Position numbers and translations under genes: made by a program
Source: Aurantiacibacter poecillastricola
GTDB lineage: Bacteria; Pseudomonadota; Alphaproteobacteria; Sphingomonadales; Sphingomonadaceae
Reading direction: 5' to 3'
DNA length: 64,000 nt
NCBI RefSeq assembly: GCF_030730945.1
Contig: NZ_JAVAMS010000001.1
Coordinates: 62,001 to 126,000, forward strand
Shown here: in pieces, positions 25,440-34,996 of the stretch
Layout of the letters: each line of letters opens with the position of its first letter
How positions within the stretch are numbered: the stretch's first letter is position 1
The notes under the pieces: model-generated
Told to the model about the DNA's origin: nothing
Database searches by the model: none
What the model saw: only the letters and a program-made list of their open reading frames with translations

Positions 25440-25733
25440 ATGAATGCACTTGCCCGCCTCGCCGCCGCCATCGCGGTGCTGCTTGCGCCTACTGCCGCTT
25501 TCGCACAGGACCCGGCCGGGTCCGGCCCGATCAACAATGCGCTTTCGTGGATGCAGGGCACGTTGCTGGGCTCCGTCGCCACCGCAGTTGCGGTGATGGC
25601 CGTGGCTGCCGTGGGCTTCATGATGCTGACGGGCCGGATGAACTGGCGCTTCGGCGCGACGGTAATCCTGGGCTGCTTCATCATCTTCGGTGCCGCTTCC
25701 ATCGTGGCCGGCATCCAGGGCGCGGCGGGCTGA
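25440..25733 (+). CDS. virB2: T4SS pilin-like subunit VirB2/TrbC
   Basis: 97 residues: a signal peptide ending AAFAQ, then two hydrophobic helices (~37-60 and ~72-92) separated by a short basic loop (TGRMNWRFGA), the standard VirB2/TrbC layout. It should form the extracellular pilus or a reduced channel tip. The gene lies between the lytic transglycosylase and virB3, which strongly supports the call despite weak sequence conservation in this family. Confidence 0.88.
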   Translation: MNALARLAAAIAVLLAPTAAFAQDPAGSGPINNALSWMQGTLLGSVATAVAVMAVAAVGFMMLTGRMNWRFGATVILGCFIIFGAASIVAGIQGAAG

Positions 25734-25737
25734 TCCG

Positions 25738-26019
25738 ATGCAGCTCGTCCGCCACCGTGTCCATCGCGCGCTGACCCGCCCGCAGATGTTTGCGGGCGTG
25801 ACGTTTAACTATTTCATCATCAACGCGCTGGTGACGACCGAGGCCTTCCTGATCCTGAAGAGCCTGTGGATCCTGCCGATCCCCATCGTCATGCACGTGA
25901 TCGGCTATTTCGCGTGCCTACGCGAACCGCGCATATTCGACCTGTGGCTGACCAAAGTCAGCAAGTGTCCGCGGGTCAGGAATTACAGCCGCTGGGGCTG
26001 CAACAGCTACGCCGCCTGA
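25738..26019 (+). CDS. virB3: T4SS inner-membrane protein VirB3
   Basis: 93 residues with the VirB3 start pattern HRVHRALTRPQMFAGVTFNYF, one or two membrane helices (~15-60), and the RIFDLWLTKVSKCPRVRN-type C-terminus. The ATG 2 nt after the virB2 stop is chosen; an upstream in-frame start overlaps virB2. VirB3 anchors the VirB4 ATPase at the inner membrane. Confidence 0.88.
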   Translation: MQLVRHRVHRALTRPQMFAGVTFNYFIINALVTTEAFLILKSLWILPIPIVMHVIGYFACLREPRIFDLWLTKVSKCPRVRNYSRWGCNSYAA

Positions 26020-26068
26020 GGCGTTGAAGCGAACCGCCGCCCGCAGCGGGGCGGCATGGAGTAGAGAC

Positions 26069-28495
26069 ATGAAGACCAAGTGGCTCGGAGCCGCAGCCTG
26101 GAGCGCGAAGGAAGCGCATGCTGGCGAGCGCCTGCCCTATGCGCGGCTGGTCGACCAGAACATCCTGCTGCTGCGCGACGGATCGCTGATGGGCGCGCTG
26201 CAAGTGCCGGGTCTTCTGTTCGAGACCGAGGACACCGACGCATTGAACGCCCATGCGCAGACGCGCGAGGTGATGCTGCGCTCGAACCTCGATGCGCGCT
26301 TCGTGCTCTATCACCACGTCATCCGCCGCCGGGTTAGCGTGGACCTTGAAGCCAGTTTCGACGATCCGCTCTCGGCGCATATCGACCGGCGCTGGCGCGA
26401 GAAGCTGTCGAGCGGATCGCTGTTCGTGAACGACCAGTTCGTGACGCTGGTGCGCCGCCCCGCGCGCGGCAAGGCAGGCCTTGCGGAGAAGGCGGGCAAG
26501 ATCTTCCGCCGCCGCAATGTGGAGGAAGAGGTCGATCCCAAGGATCTGCGCTCCCTGCGCGGCGCATTGCAGGCGCTGTCCGCCAGCCTTGGCGACTACG
26601 GTGCGCAGCCGCTCGGCGATTATGTCGGCCCCTCGGGCAACACCAACAATGAAGTGCTCGAACTGCTGAGCGCGCTCTACAATGGCGAGATGCGCCCGGT
26701 GCGCCGCCCCGATGTCGAGACCGATATCGGCAAGATGCTGCCCTACAGGCGGGCCAGCTTCGGGCTCGACGCGATGGAGCTGCGCGGCAGTGGCGGGGCG
26801 GATTTCGCCTCGATCCTTAGCCTCAAGGACTATCCGGACGCAACCAGCCCCGGCCTGCTCGACGGCATGCTGCGCCTGCCCTACGAAATGATCGTGACGG
26901 AGAGCTTCGCTCCCGAAGAACGGCAGACCGCGCGCGAGAAGATCGACCTTGCCATCCGCCGCCTGAAAAGCGCCGACGAGGAAGCGCAGAGCGAGCGCGC
27001 CGAAATGATGGCCGCGCGTGACGAGCTTGGCGCAGGCTCCGTGGCCTTCGGCGACCATCACCTGACCGTGCTGGTGCGCGAGCGCAACCTCGAACGGCTG
27101 GACGATGCGACTGCGTCCGTCGCCGCTTCGCTGGCCGATACCGGCGCCATCGCCGTGCGCGAGGACACCAATCTCGAACCCGCCTTCTGGGGCCAGTTCC
27201 CCGGCAACGAGCAATACCTTGTGCGCCGCGCGATGATCTCGACGGCCAACATGGCCAGCTTCGGCAGCTTGCACGGCTTCGCGCTGGGGCAGGCAGAAGG
27301 GAACCACTGGGGCGAGGCGGTCACGCTGTTGCAGACCACCAGTTCGACTCCGTTCTTCTTCAATTTCCACACCGGCGACCTCGGCAATTTCTCGGTTATC
27401 GGGCCGTCGGGTTCGGGCAAGACCGTGGTGATGAACTTCCTCGCCGCACAGGCACAGAAGTTCAGCCCCCGCACCATCCTGTTCGACAAGGATCGCGGCG
27501 CGGAGCTGTTCATCCGCGGCATCGGCGGCAGCTACGACCGCATCCGCTCAGGCGAGCCAACTGGCTTCAACCCGCTCGCCCTGCCCGATACGCCCGCAAA
27601 TCGCGGCTTCCTGCGCGACTGGCTCTCCGTGCTGTTGCAGGCGGAAGGGCCGGAGGAGCATGCTACCATCGCCTCTGCCGTGGACGCGGCCTATTCCAAC
27701 GATTCCTCGCTCAGGCGCCTCAGGTATTTCAAGGAACTCGTCTCGGGCGCGCGACGTCCGCAGCCGGGCGACCTGGCGGACCGTCTCTCGGCATGGATCG
27801 AGGATGGCGAGAACGGCTGGCTGTTCGACAATGCCGAGGACCGGCTGGACCTCTCCACCCGCGTGATGGGCTTCGACATGACCGCGCTCCTGGAGAACCC
27901 CAAGCTGCGCACGCCTGTCATGATGTACCTCTTCCACCGCATCGACGAGCGGCTGGACGGTCACCCGACGATGGTGCTGATCGACGAAGGCTGGAAGGCA
28001 CTGGACGACGAGGTCTTCGCCGCGCGCATCCGCGACTGGCTGAAGACACTCAGGAAACGCAACGCGCTGGTCGGATTTGCCACGCAGTCCGCCCGCGACG
28101 CGCTCGACAGCCGCATTTCCACCGCATTGGTGGAGCAGACGGCGACGATGGTGTTCATGCCCAACGCCCGCGCGCGCGCAGAGGACTATTGCGAAGGCTT
28201 CGGCCTGACCGAGCACGAGCTTGCCCTCATCAAGAGCCTGCCCGCGCACAGCCGCTGCTTCCTCGTGCGCCAGCCCGATGCCAGCGTTGTCGTGCGGCTC
28301 GACCTGTCGGGCGCGCCCGAAGTGCTGACCATGCTTTCGGGCCGGGAGTCCAGCGTGCGCCGGCTCGACCTGCTGCGCGAGGCGGTCGGCGACGATCCCG
28401 CTCAGTGGTATCCCGCCCTCACCAACCGTCCGTGGCCGGGATCGAGCGATCCGCAGGGGGACGATGACGGTTTCAACTGGGAGGCCGCGGAATGA
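26069..28495 (+). CDS. virB4: T4SS ATPase VirB4
   Basis: 808 residues. The N-terminal CagE/TrbE/VirB domain (~170-390) is followed by a RecA-like ATPase core with Walker A GPSGSGKT (~450) and Walker B LIDEGWKAL (~640). It energises pilus assembly and substrate transfer. Its length is normal for the family. The ATG at 26069 (MKTKWLGAAAWS) is preferred; the 15-residue upstream extension overlaps the spacer after virB3. The end overlaps virB6 by 4 nt. Confidence 0.93.
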   Translation: MKTKWLGAAAWSAKEAHAGERLPYARLVDQNILLLRDGSLMGALQVPGLLFETEDTDALNAHAQTREVMLRSNLDARFVLYHHVIRRRVSVDLEASFDDPLSAHIDRRWREKLSSGSLFVNDQFVTLVRRPARGKAGLAEKAGKIFRRRNVEEEVDPKDLRSLRGALQALSASLGDYGAQPLGDYVGPSGNTNNEVLELLSALYNGEMRPVRRPDVETDIGKMLPYRRASFGLDAMELRGSGGADFASILSLKDYPDATSPGLLDGMLRLPYEMIVTESFAPEERQTAREKIDLAIRRLKSADEEAQSERAEMMAARDELGAGSVAFGDHHLTVLVRERNLERLDDATASVAASLADTGAIAVREDTNLEPAFWGQFPGNEQYLVRRAMISTANMASFGSLHGFALGQAEGNHWGEAVTLLQTTSSTPFFFNFHTGDLGNFSVIGPSGSGKTVVMNFLAAQAQKFSPRTILFDKDRGAELFIRGIGGSYDRIRSGEPTGFNPLALPDTPANRGFLRDWLSVLLQAEGPEEHATIASAVDAAYSNDSSLRRLRYFKELVSGARRPQPGDLADRLSAWIEDGENGWLFDNAEDRLDLSTRVMGFDMTALLENPKLRTPVMMYLFHRIDERLDGHPTMVLIDEGWKALDDEVFAARIRDWLKTLRKRNALVGFATQSARDALDSRISTALVEQTATMVFMPNARARAEDYCEGFGLTEHELALIKSLPAHSRCFLVRQPDASVVVRLDLSGAPEVLTMLSGRESSVRRLDLLREAVGDDPAQWYPALTNRPWPGSSDPQGDDDGFNWEAAE

Positions 28496-29697
28496 GCGCT
28501 ACCGGTGCCATGAGCGGCGCAAGCGCGCAGTGCATGCGCGCCATGGAAGGCGTGGGCGCCGGGATCGGCGCGAGCCTTCGCGGCGTGGATTGCGCTGCCT
28601 CCGCGATGGCGCAGGCGGCGTTCAACAACCTCTTCGCCAATGGCGCGATGGGCACCACCCTCACGCTGGCGCTGACGCTGTTCGTTGCCTTCCTCGGCTT
28701 CGGCCTCATCACCGGTCGCGCGCGACTTGGCCTGTCGGCACTGACACCCAAGATGGTGACGGTGGGCCTTGTTGCGACATTTGCCACCAGCTGGGTCGCG
28801 TTCCAGAGCGTGTTCTGGAACCTCGCTGTCGGCGCGCCAGATTTCATCGCCACCAGCATCATGGGCACTGATGGCTCTGCCACCACGATTTTCGCCGACA
28901 AGCTGGACGTCGTCATGCTCTCGCTGATGGAAGCATCGGGCGGGGATGCGATGGCGAACGACACATCGATCTTCTCGCCACCAGGCCTGCTGTGGTCGGG
29001 CGGGACCATGCTGCTGCTGGGCACGGTAGGCGTGCTTGCCACCTGCAAGATCGCGCTCGCCATTCTGATGGGGCTTGGCCCTATCTTCATCCTGCTCGCC
29101 CTCTTCGACGGGACGCGCGGGCTGTTCGTGGGTTGGCTGAAGGGCGTGGTACTGCTGGCGCTCGCGCCGCTGTTCGCCGTGCTGGGCGGATCGCTGATGC
29201 TGGAGCTCGCCGTGCCGGTCCTATCCAGCTTGCTGGCGACGCCGGGCCAGATCGACGTGCGCCCCGCGATGGCATTCTTCATGATCGGCGCGGTGCATCT
29301 TGCACTCATGTTCATGGTGCTGAAGGTCGCCACCACCATGGTGACGGGCTGGAGCGTCTTCGGCCTTGCCCGCAATAGCGGCGCGGACGAGCGCGGGTTC
29401 GATACCACCCGCGCGCCCGCTCCCGCAGCGGCTGCCCCGGCTATCGCCACCACCACCGCGCGCGATCGGGCCGCGCAATCGACGCCCCCGCCCGCTCGCG
29501 ATATCCGCGTCACCGCCAATACGCCTCTTGCCGCTAACGATACCGGCGGCGGACCCGGCCATTCGCGTGAAACGCGCATCGTGCAGGGCGGCCCCTCCGC
29601 CGAGCAGGGCCGGCCCGGTTCAACGCCTGTTTCGCGGGCACGCGGCATCGGCAGCCGCTTCAAGTCCGCACCCCTTCGCTCCACGGAGAAAATCTGA
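28492..29697 (+). CDS. virB6: T4SS polytopic membrane protein VirB6/TrbL
   Basis: 401 residues with five or six membrane helices between residues ~55 and ~300, the VirB6/TrbL pattern. The last ~100 residues are hydrophilic and rich in Pro, Thr, Ala and Gly (DRAAQSTPPPARD and following) and probably disordered. It overlaps virB4 (ATGA) and virB9 (TGATG), so virB8 does not sit in its usual place between virB6 and virB9. Confidence 0.88.
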   Translation: MSATGAMSGASAQCMRAMEGVGAGIGASLRGVDCAASAMAQAAFNNLFANGAMGTTLTLALTLFVAFLGFGLITGRARLGLSALTPKMVTVGLVATFATSWVAFQSVFWNLAVGAPDFIATSIMGTDGSATTIFADKLDVVMLSLMEASGGDAMANDTSIFSPPGLLWSGGTMLLLGTVGVLATCKIALAILMGLGPIFILLALFDGTRGLFVGWLKGVVLLALAPLFAVLGGSLMLELAVPVLSSLLATPGQIDVRPAMAFFMIGAVHLALMFMVLKVATTMVTGWSVFGLARNSGADERGFDTTRAPAPAAAAPAIATTTARDRAAQSTPPPARDIRVTANTPLAANDTGGGPGHSRETRIVQGGPSAEQGRPGSTPVSRARGIGSRFKSAPLRSTEKI

Positions 29698-30485
29698 TGA
29701 TCCGCGCAAGTTTCGCTGCGCTCTGCCTCGCCTCGGCGCTTGCCGCCACGCCCGCAGCGGCGGACGATCCGCGCCTTGTCGAGCGACTCTACGATCCCAC
29801 GCAGGTCGTGCGGGTAGAGGGCAAGGTGAATGTCCAGTCCACGATCCAGTTCGGCGAGAACGAGGCGATCGAGAACGTCGCCATCGGCAATTCGCAGCAA
29901 TGGCAGGTGACGCCCAACCGCCGCGCGAACCTGTTGTTCGTGAAGCCGCTGGAGCCGCGTGCCGCTACCAACATGACCGTGGTGACCAACCGCCACACCT
30001 ACCTGTTCGACCTAGTCGCCAGCCCCAACCACCGCACGCCGCTCTACGTGCTCGCCTTCACCTATCCGCAGGAGCTGGAACCGGTGGAGGAGGAGACCCA
30101 GGTGGCGCAGCGCGATCCTGCTTCGCAGCCCAACGGCGTGGAACTCGCCGCGGCGAATGACGACTATGCAGTGATCGATCCCACCGCGCTCAATTTCGAC
30201 TGGGCACCGAGCGGCGACAGCGCCCTTTTGCCCGAGCGGATCTACGACGATGGCAGTGCCACCTTCCTCGCCTGGCCCGATGGCCAGCCCATGCCTGCCA
30301 TATTGGTGAAAGATCACGAGGGTACGGAAGGGCCCGTAAACTTCGCGGTGCGCGGCGACACCATCGTCCTCGACGTCGTGCCGAGCGAGATCATCCTGCG
30401 CTCGGGCGACGATGCCGCCATGCTGACCAACCAGGGCCCGGTCGGCGCGGTGAATGCCGACGGCACGGCCCAGACGGGCGCCTGA
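29697..30485 (+). CDS. virB9: T4SS outer-membrane core protein VirB9/TrbG
   Basis: 262 residues with a signal peptide (ending AATPAAADD), an N-terminal VirB9 domain containing AIENVAIGNSQQWQVTPNRRANLLFVKPLEP, and a C-terminal beta-sandwich (~150-245) with PERIYDDGSATFLAWP. It forms the outer-membrane ring with VirB10. No VirB7 lipoprotein gene is seen alongside; VirB9 usually pairs with it. Confidence 0.92.
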   Translation: MIRASFAALCLASALAATPAAADDPRLVERLYDPTQVVRVEGKVNVQSTIQFGENEAIENVAIGNSQQWQVTPNRRANLLFVKPLEPRAATNMTVVTNRHTYLFDLVASPNHRTPLYVLAFTYPQELEPVEEETQVAQRDPASQPNGVELAAANDDYAVIDPTALNFDWAPSGDSALLPERIYDDGSATFLAWPDGQPMPAILVKDHEGTEGPVNFAVRGDTIVLDVVPSEIILRSGDDAAMLTNQGPVGAVNADGTAQTGA

Positions 30486-30509
30486 ACGGCGAAACTGGAG
30501 TAAAGACCG

Positions 30510-31655
30510 ATGAAACTTGCCATGCGCCTTCCGGAAAAGTCCGCCGGTCACGCCAATGATGCGGATCCGCGCGACGACGAGACCACCGAGGTCATCGACC
30601 TTGCCAGCCGCACGTCCTACCCGGCGGTAGCCAATCGCAAGAGCAACAAGGACGCGCTCGGCCTGCTGGCTGGCGTCGGCTTCGTCGCATTGCTGGGGGC
30701 TGCCACTTTCTGGGGCCTGAACAGCACCGGCTCCGATGATGGCGAGGCCGCGACCGCCGACGTCGCCGCTCCGCCTCCTGCACCCATGGATTATGCCGCT
30801 TCGCCCGCCGACGGCCTGCCCAGCGCCAATGCCGGCGCCGTGCCGATGGAAGACCCGGCCCCCGCGCCCGTCCTCGCCCGTGCGCCGGAGGGGGAAAACG
30901 CGCTCGGCCCGGCAGGCAATCCTTATTCCTCGCCCACGCTGGTGTTCGATGGCGGCACCGCGCCCGCGACGGCAGCAGCCAACGCGGCGGCGGCCGAGGC
31001 TGCGGCGCTGGCCACGCCCGAAGGTGCAGTCGCCCCCGGCGGCGGCGCGGCGGGAGAGTTCGCCGCGCGCATCGGCGGTGTCGGCGGCGGGCCTGCCATG
31101 GCTACGCAGGATGTAAACCCCGCGACGACCGTGACGCAGGGCACGATGATCCCCGCCATCCTTGAGACGGCGATCAACACCGACGTGCCCGGTTTCGTGC
31201 GTGCCGTCGTTTCTCAGGACGTGCGCAGCTTCGATGGCAGCCGCGTGCTGATCCCGCGCTCCAGCCGCCTTGTCGGCCAGTACCAGTCGGGCCTGCAGGC
31301 CGGGCAACGCCGTGCCTATGTGATCTGGCAGCGCGTGATCCGTCCCGACGGCGTCACCGTCTCGTTGCAGAGCCCGGCCACCAGCTTCGATGGCACGGCG
31401 GGTCTGGAGGGCGAGGTGAACACCCACTTCTTCAGCCGCTTCGGTTCGGCGATGCTGCTCTCCGTCATTGGCGGGCTGACCACCATTGCCGGCGGCGGGG
31501 CCTCCGTCATCCTGGGCGGCGGACAGAGTGCTGCGAACACCGCATTGCAGCAGGATGGCCAGCGCTCGCCGACGGTGCGGGTGCGGATGGGTGAACCGAT
31601 CCGTGTCTACACTGCGCGCGATCTCGATTTCAGCCAGGCGCCCAAAGTCAATTGA
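30510..31655 (+). CDS. virB10: T4SS core protein VirB10/TrbI
   Basis: 381 residues: a short cytoplasmic N-terminus (~50), one membrane helix (~52-72, LGLLAGVGFVALLGAATFW), an Ala/Pro-rich periplasmic linker (~80-180) and the conserved TrbI domain (~195-375) with ETAINTDVPGFVRAVVSQDV and RLVGQYQSG. It spans both membranes and couples ATP use to gating of the outer-membrane channel. A GGAG ribosome-binding site precedes the ATG 24 nt after virB9. Confidence 0.93.
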   Translation: MKLAMRLPEKSAGHANDADPRDDETTEVIDLASRTSYPAVANRKSNKDALGLLAGVGFVALLGAATFWGLNSTGSDDGEAATADVAAPPPAPMDYAASPADGLPSANAGAVPMEDPAPAPVLARAPEGENALGPAGNPYSSPTLVFDGGTAPATAAANAAAAEAAALATPEGAVAPGGGAAGEFAARIGGVGGGPAMATQDVNPATTVTQGTMIPAILETAINTDVPGFVRAVVSQDVRSFDGSRVLIPRSSRLVGQYQSGLQAGQRRAYVIWQRVIRPDGVTVSLQSPATSFDGTAGLEGEVNTHFFSRFGSAMLLSVIGGLTTIAGGGASVILGGGQSAANTALQQDGQRSPTVRVRMGEPIRVYTARDLDFSQAPKVN

Positions 31656-31673
31656 GCGAAGCGGGAACGGGCA

Positions 31674-32738
31674 TTGTCGGCTGAAATCCATCATCTTGGC
31701 GAAAACGCCTCGTCGCCGGGCGGCAACGATCCGGTGCAGATGGCAGGACCGCCTGCCGATGCGCCGCAAGTGCCTACGGGCTCGGTCTATCTCGACGCCT
31801 ATCTCGCGCCGTTCCGCGACTGGCTGGAGCGCGACACCGTTACCGAGATCCTCGTCAACAAGCCCGGCGAGATGTGGGTGGAGGACGCTGCCAGCACAGG
31901 CGGCATGCGGCGCATCGCGAACGAGGCGATCGACGACAAGCTGATCCAGCGCCTCGCCGAGCAGGTTGCGCGCATCAGTCACCAGGGCATCAACCGCGAG
32001 CATCCGTTGCTGGGCGCAACCCTGCCCGATGGCGCGCGCATCCAGTTCTGCGGCCCGCCCGCCACGCGCAAGCACTGGGCGATGGCCGTGCGCCGCCATC
32101 GCCGTCTTGACCTTCCGCTCGATGCCTATGACGCCGGGCCGCTGGTCCAGCCGAGCGAGGCGGACATGCCCGATCCGCAAGCGTACCCGATCGAATTCCT
32201 GCGCGCCGCGATCCGGGCGAAGAAAACCATCCTCATTTCCGGCGGCACCAGCACCGGCAAGACCACCTTCCTCAACGCCATGCTGGGCGAAATCCCGCGC
32301 GACGAGCGGGTGGTGCTGGTGGAGGACACGCCCGAACTCAAGTTTCCCGGCGCCAATGCCGTGGGCCTCGTCGCCGTGAAGGGCGAGCTGGGCGAGGCCA
32401 AGGTGACCGCCAACGAACTGCTGCAATCGGCCCTGCGCCTGAGGCCCGACCGCATCGTGCTGGGCGAGCTTCGCGGGGCGGAGAGCGTGTCCTTCCTGCG
32501 CGCGATCAATACCGGCCACCCCGGCAGCTTCTCCACCATCCACGCCAACAGCCTGCGAGGGGCGCTGGAACAACTCTCGCTAATGGTGATGCAGACCGGC
32601 ATCGGCCTCTCGCGCTCGGACACCATATCCTACGCCGCCAGTGTGATCGACGTTATCGTCCAGCTCAAGCGCGCGGAGGGCAAACGCGGAATCGCCGCCA
32701 TCGCCCGCGCCAGCGACCTCGTGGAAACTTGGAACTGA
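31674..32738 (+). CDS. virB11: T4SS traffic ATPase VirB11
   Basis: 354 residues, starting at TTG after GCGGGAA. The N-terminal domain (~40-170) is followed by the hexameric ATPase core with Walker A GGTSTGKT (~190), the Asp box with GELRGAE, and the His box TGHPGSFSTIHANS. It sits at the base of the secretion channel. It is the last secretion gene; ppk starts 86 nt downstream. Confidence 0.93.
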   Translation: MSAEIHHLGENASSPGGNDPVQMAGPPADAPQVPTGSVYLDAYLAPFRDWLERDTVTEILVNKPGEMWVEDAASTGGMRRIANEAIDDKLIQRLAEQVARISHQGINREHPLLGATLPDGARIQFCGPPATRKHWAMAVRRHRRLDLPLDAYDAGPLVQPSEADMPDPQAYPIEFLRAAIRAKKTILISGGTSTGKTTFLNAMLGEIPRDERVVLVEDTPELKFPGANAVGLVAVKGELGEAKVTANELLQSALRLRPDRIVLGELRGAESVSFLRAINTGHPGSFSTIHANSLRGALEQLSLMVMQTGIGLSRSDTISYAASVIDVIVQLKRAEGKRGIAAIARASDLVETWN

Positions 32739-32824
32739 GCAGGCATCGCGCGCGCTGACATATTGCGCGGCATGTCCAATCGCGTAACACGGCAGCGCTA
32801 TTCCTGTGGAGCGTTCGAGGACCG

Positions 32825-34996
32825 ATGAGCACCAATCCCGAAATGGCAAATCCGGCGACGCCCCCTGTCGATCCAGAGCTGCTCTCGCCCGAGGAACGCT
32901 ATTTCAACCGCGAGCTCTCGTGGCTCTCCTTCAACCAGCGTGTGCTGGCCGAGGCCAATCGCGATTCCTATCCGTTGCTGGAGCGGATGCGCTTCCTCTC
33001 GATTTCGGGCAGCAATCTCGACGAATTCATGATGATCCGCGTTGCGGGCCTCGCCGGGCAGGTGCGCAGCGGCGTGTCCGAAATGTCCATCGACGGGCGC
33101 ACGCCCAGCCAGCAGCTAGCCGCGATCAATGCGAAGTTCCGCGATCTCGAGCGCGGGCAGCAGGACGCCTTCAACAGGCTGCGCCCGCTTCTGGAAGCGC
33201 AGGGCATCCACATCAAGGGCGAGGACCGCATCGACGAGGAAGCCGAGAGCTGGCTGCGGCAGTATTTCCTCGACCACATCATGCCCGTGATCACTCCGCA
33301 GGCGATTGACCCGGCCCACCCCTTCCCCTTCGTCGCCAACCTTGGCCTGGGCGCGCTGTTCAACCTCACGCGCAAGGACGATGGCAGCCGGCTGGTGGAG
33401 ATGGTGCTGATCCCCAGCGCCCTCCCCCGCTTTGTGCGCATCCCCAATGCCGACGAGGCGATCTACGTCGCCATCGAGCGGCTGGTGGTGCGCTATGCCG
33501 ACCTGATGTTCCCCGGTTTCGAGGTGACGGGCGACGGCGTGTTCCGCGTGCTGCGCGACAGCGATATCGAGATCGAGGAAGAGGCAGAGGACCTCGTGCG
33601 CTATTTCCGCAGCGCCATCCAGCGGCGGCGGCGCGGGCAGGTCATCATGCTGGAGATCGACGAGAGCTTCGATGCAGAGGCCGAGGAACTTCTGCGCGAC
33701 AAGCTGGACCTCGAGCAGGCCTTCATCACCAAGACCGACGGCATGCTGGGTATTGCCGGGCTCGAAGAGGTGGTGAAGGAGGATCGCCCCGACCTCAAGT
33801 TCACCCCCTACTCGCCGCGCTATCCCGAGCGGGTGATGGAGCATGACGGCGATGTTTTCGCTGCCGTGCACGAGAAGGACATCGTCATCCACCACCCCTA
33901 TGAAAGCTTCGAGGTGGTGGTGGACTTCCTGCGCCAGGCGGCGAACGATCCCAACGTCATCTCGATCAAGCAGGCGCTCTACCGCGCAGGACAGCAATCG
34001 CCCGTCATCAACGCGCTGACCGAGGCGGCGGAGAACGGCAAGTCGGTCACCGCCGTGGTGGAACTGAAGGCCCGTTTCGACGAAGAGCAGAACCTCAAAT
34101 GGGCCGGCGAGCTGGAGCGGGCCGGGGTGCAGGTGATCTACGGTTTCATCGACTGGAAGACCCATGCCAAGGTGAGCATGGTGGTGCGTCAGGAGGAGGG
34201 CGGCTACCGCACATACTGCCACTTCGGGACCGGAAACTACCACCCAGTGACTGCGAAGATCTACACCGATCTCAGCTACTTCACCGCCGATCCGGCAATC
34301 GGACGTGACGCGTCGAAACTGTTCAACTTCATCACCGGCTATGTCGAACCGCAGAAGATGGAGCGGGTGGCGATCTCGCCGCTCGACCTGCTGGAAACGC
34401 TGCTGGAGAATATCGAGGCGGAGATCGCGTTCGCGCGCGAAGGCAAGCCTGCCACGATCTGGATGAAGATGAACCAGATCACGGAAAAGCGCGTGATCGA
34501 CAAGCTGTACGAGGCGAGCCAGGCGGGTGTGCAGGTGGTGCTGATATGCCGCGGCATCTGCTGCCTCAGGCCCGGCGTGCCCGGCCTTTCGGACAATATC
34601 ACGGTGAAATCCATCATCGGCCGCTTCCTGGAGCACAGCCGCATCTACGCCTTCGGCAATGGCGAGGCGCTGCCCAGCGACAAGGCCAAGGTCTACATTT
34701 CCAGCGCCGACGTGATGGATCGCAACCTCTATCGCCGGGTCGAGGCGATGGTGCCGATCACCAATGACACGGTGCATGACCAGATCCTCGAACAGGTACT
34801 GCTCGCCAACCTGCTGGATACCGAACTCAGCTGGCTTCTCGATGGAGAAACAGGGGATTACGAGCGAGTGGAGAGTGATGGCGACGGCTTCAACTGCCAT
34901 GATTACTTCATGACCAATCCATCGCTTTCCGGCCGGGGCGGCGCGCTGAAGGAAGACCGCGTGCCCAAGCTCACGCTGCGCAAGGGCGCGGTATGA
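32825..34996 (+). CDS. ppk: Polyphosphate kinase 1
   Basis: 723 residues, the full PPK1 layout: N domain (~24-130), head (~130-330) and two phospholipase-D-like C domains. The autophosphorylated His lies in YCHFGTGNYH and the second conserved His in FLEHSRIYAFGNG. It reversibly polymerises ATP gamma-phosphate into polyphosphate. A GAGGA site precedes the ATG. It overlaps ppx by 4 nt, so synthesis and degradation enzymes are co-expressed, and it follows the T4SS operon on the same strand. Confidence 0.97.
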   Translation: MSTNPEMANPATPPVDPELLSPEERYFNRELSWLSFNQRVLAEANRDSYPLLERMRFLSISGSNLDEFMMIRVAGLAGQVRSGVSEMSIDGRTPSQQLAAINAKFRDLERGQQDAFNRLRPLLEAQGIHIKGEDRIDEEAESWLRQYFLDHIMPVITPQAIDPAHPFPFVANLGLGALFNLTRKDDGSRLVEMVLIPSALPRFVRIPNADEAIYVAIERLVVRYADLMFPGFEVTGDGVFRVLRDSDIEIEEEAEDLVRYFRSAIQRRRRGQVIMLEIDESFDAEAEELLRDKLDLEQAFITKTDGMLGIAGLEEVVKEDRPDLKFTPYSPRYPERVMEHDGDVFAAVHEKDIVIHHPYESFEVVVDFLRQAANDPNVISIKQALYRAGQQSPVINALTEAAENGKSVTAVVELKARFDEEQNLKWAGELERAGVQVIYGFIDWKTHAKVSMVVRQEEGGYRTYCHFGTGNYHPVTAKIYTDLSYFTADPAIGRDASKLFNFITGYVEPQKMERVAISPLDLLETLLENIEAEIAFAREGKPATIWMKMNQITEKRVIDKLYEASQAGVQVVLICRGICCLRPGVPGLSDNITVKSIIGRFLEHSRIYAFGNGEALPSDKAKVYISSADVMDRNLYRRVEAMVPITNDTVHDQILEQVLLANLLDTELSWLLDGETGDYERVESDGDGFNCHDYFMTNPSLSGRGGALKEDRVPKLTLRKGAV

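Noticed and set aside
30012-32573. An 853-codon minus-strand frame across virB9-virB11
   Set aside because: It is antisense to three well-supported secretion genes and is a by-product of GC-rich codon use.
24793-32738. Integrative conjugative element
   Set aside because: No relaxase, coupling protein, integrase, attachment-site repeats or tRNA boundary was seen, and composition matches the flanking chromosome.
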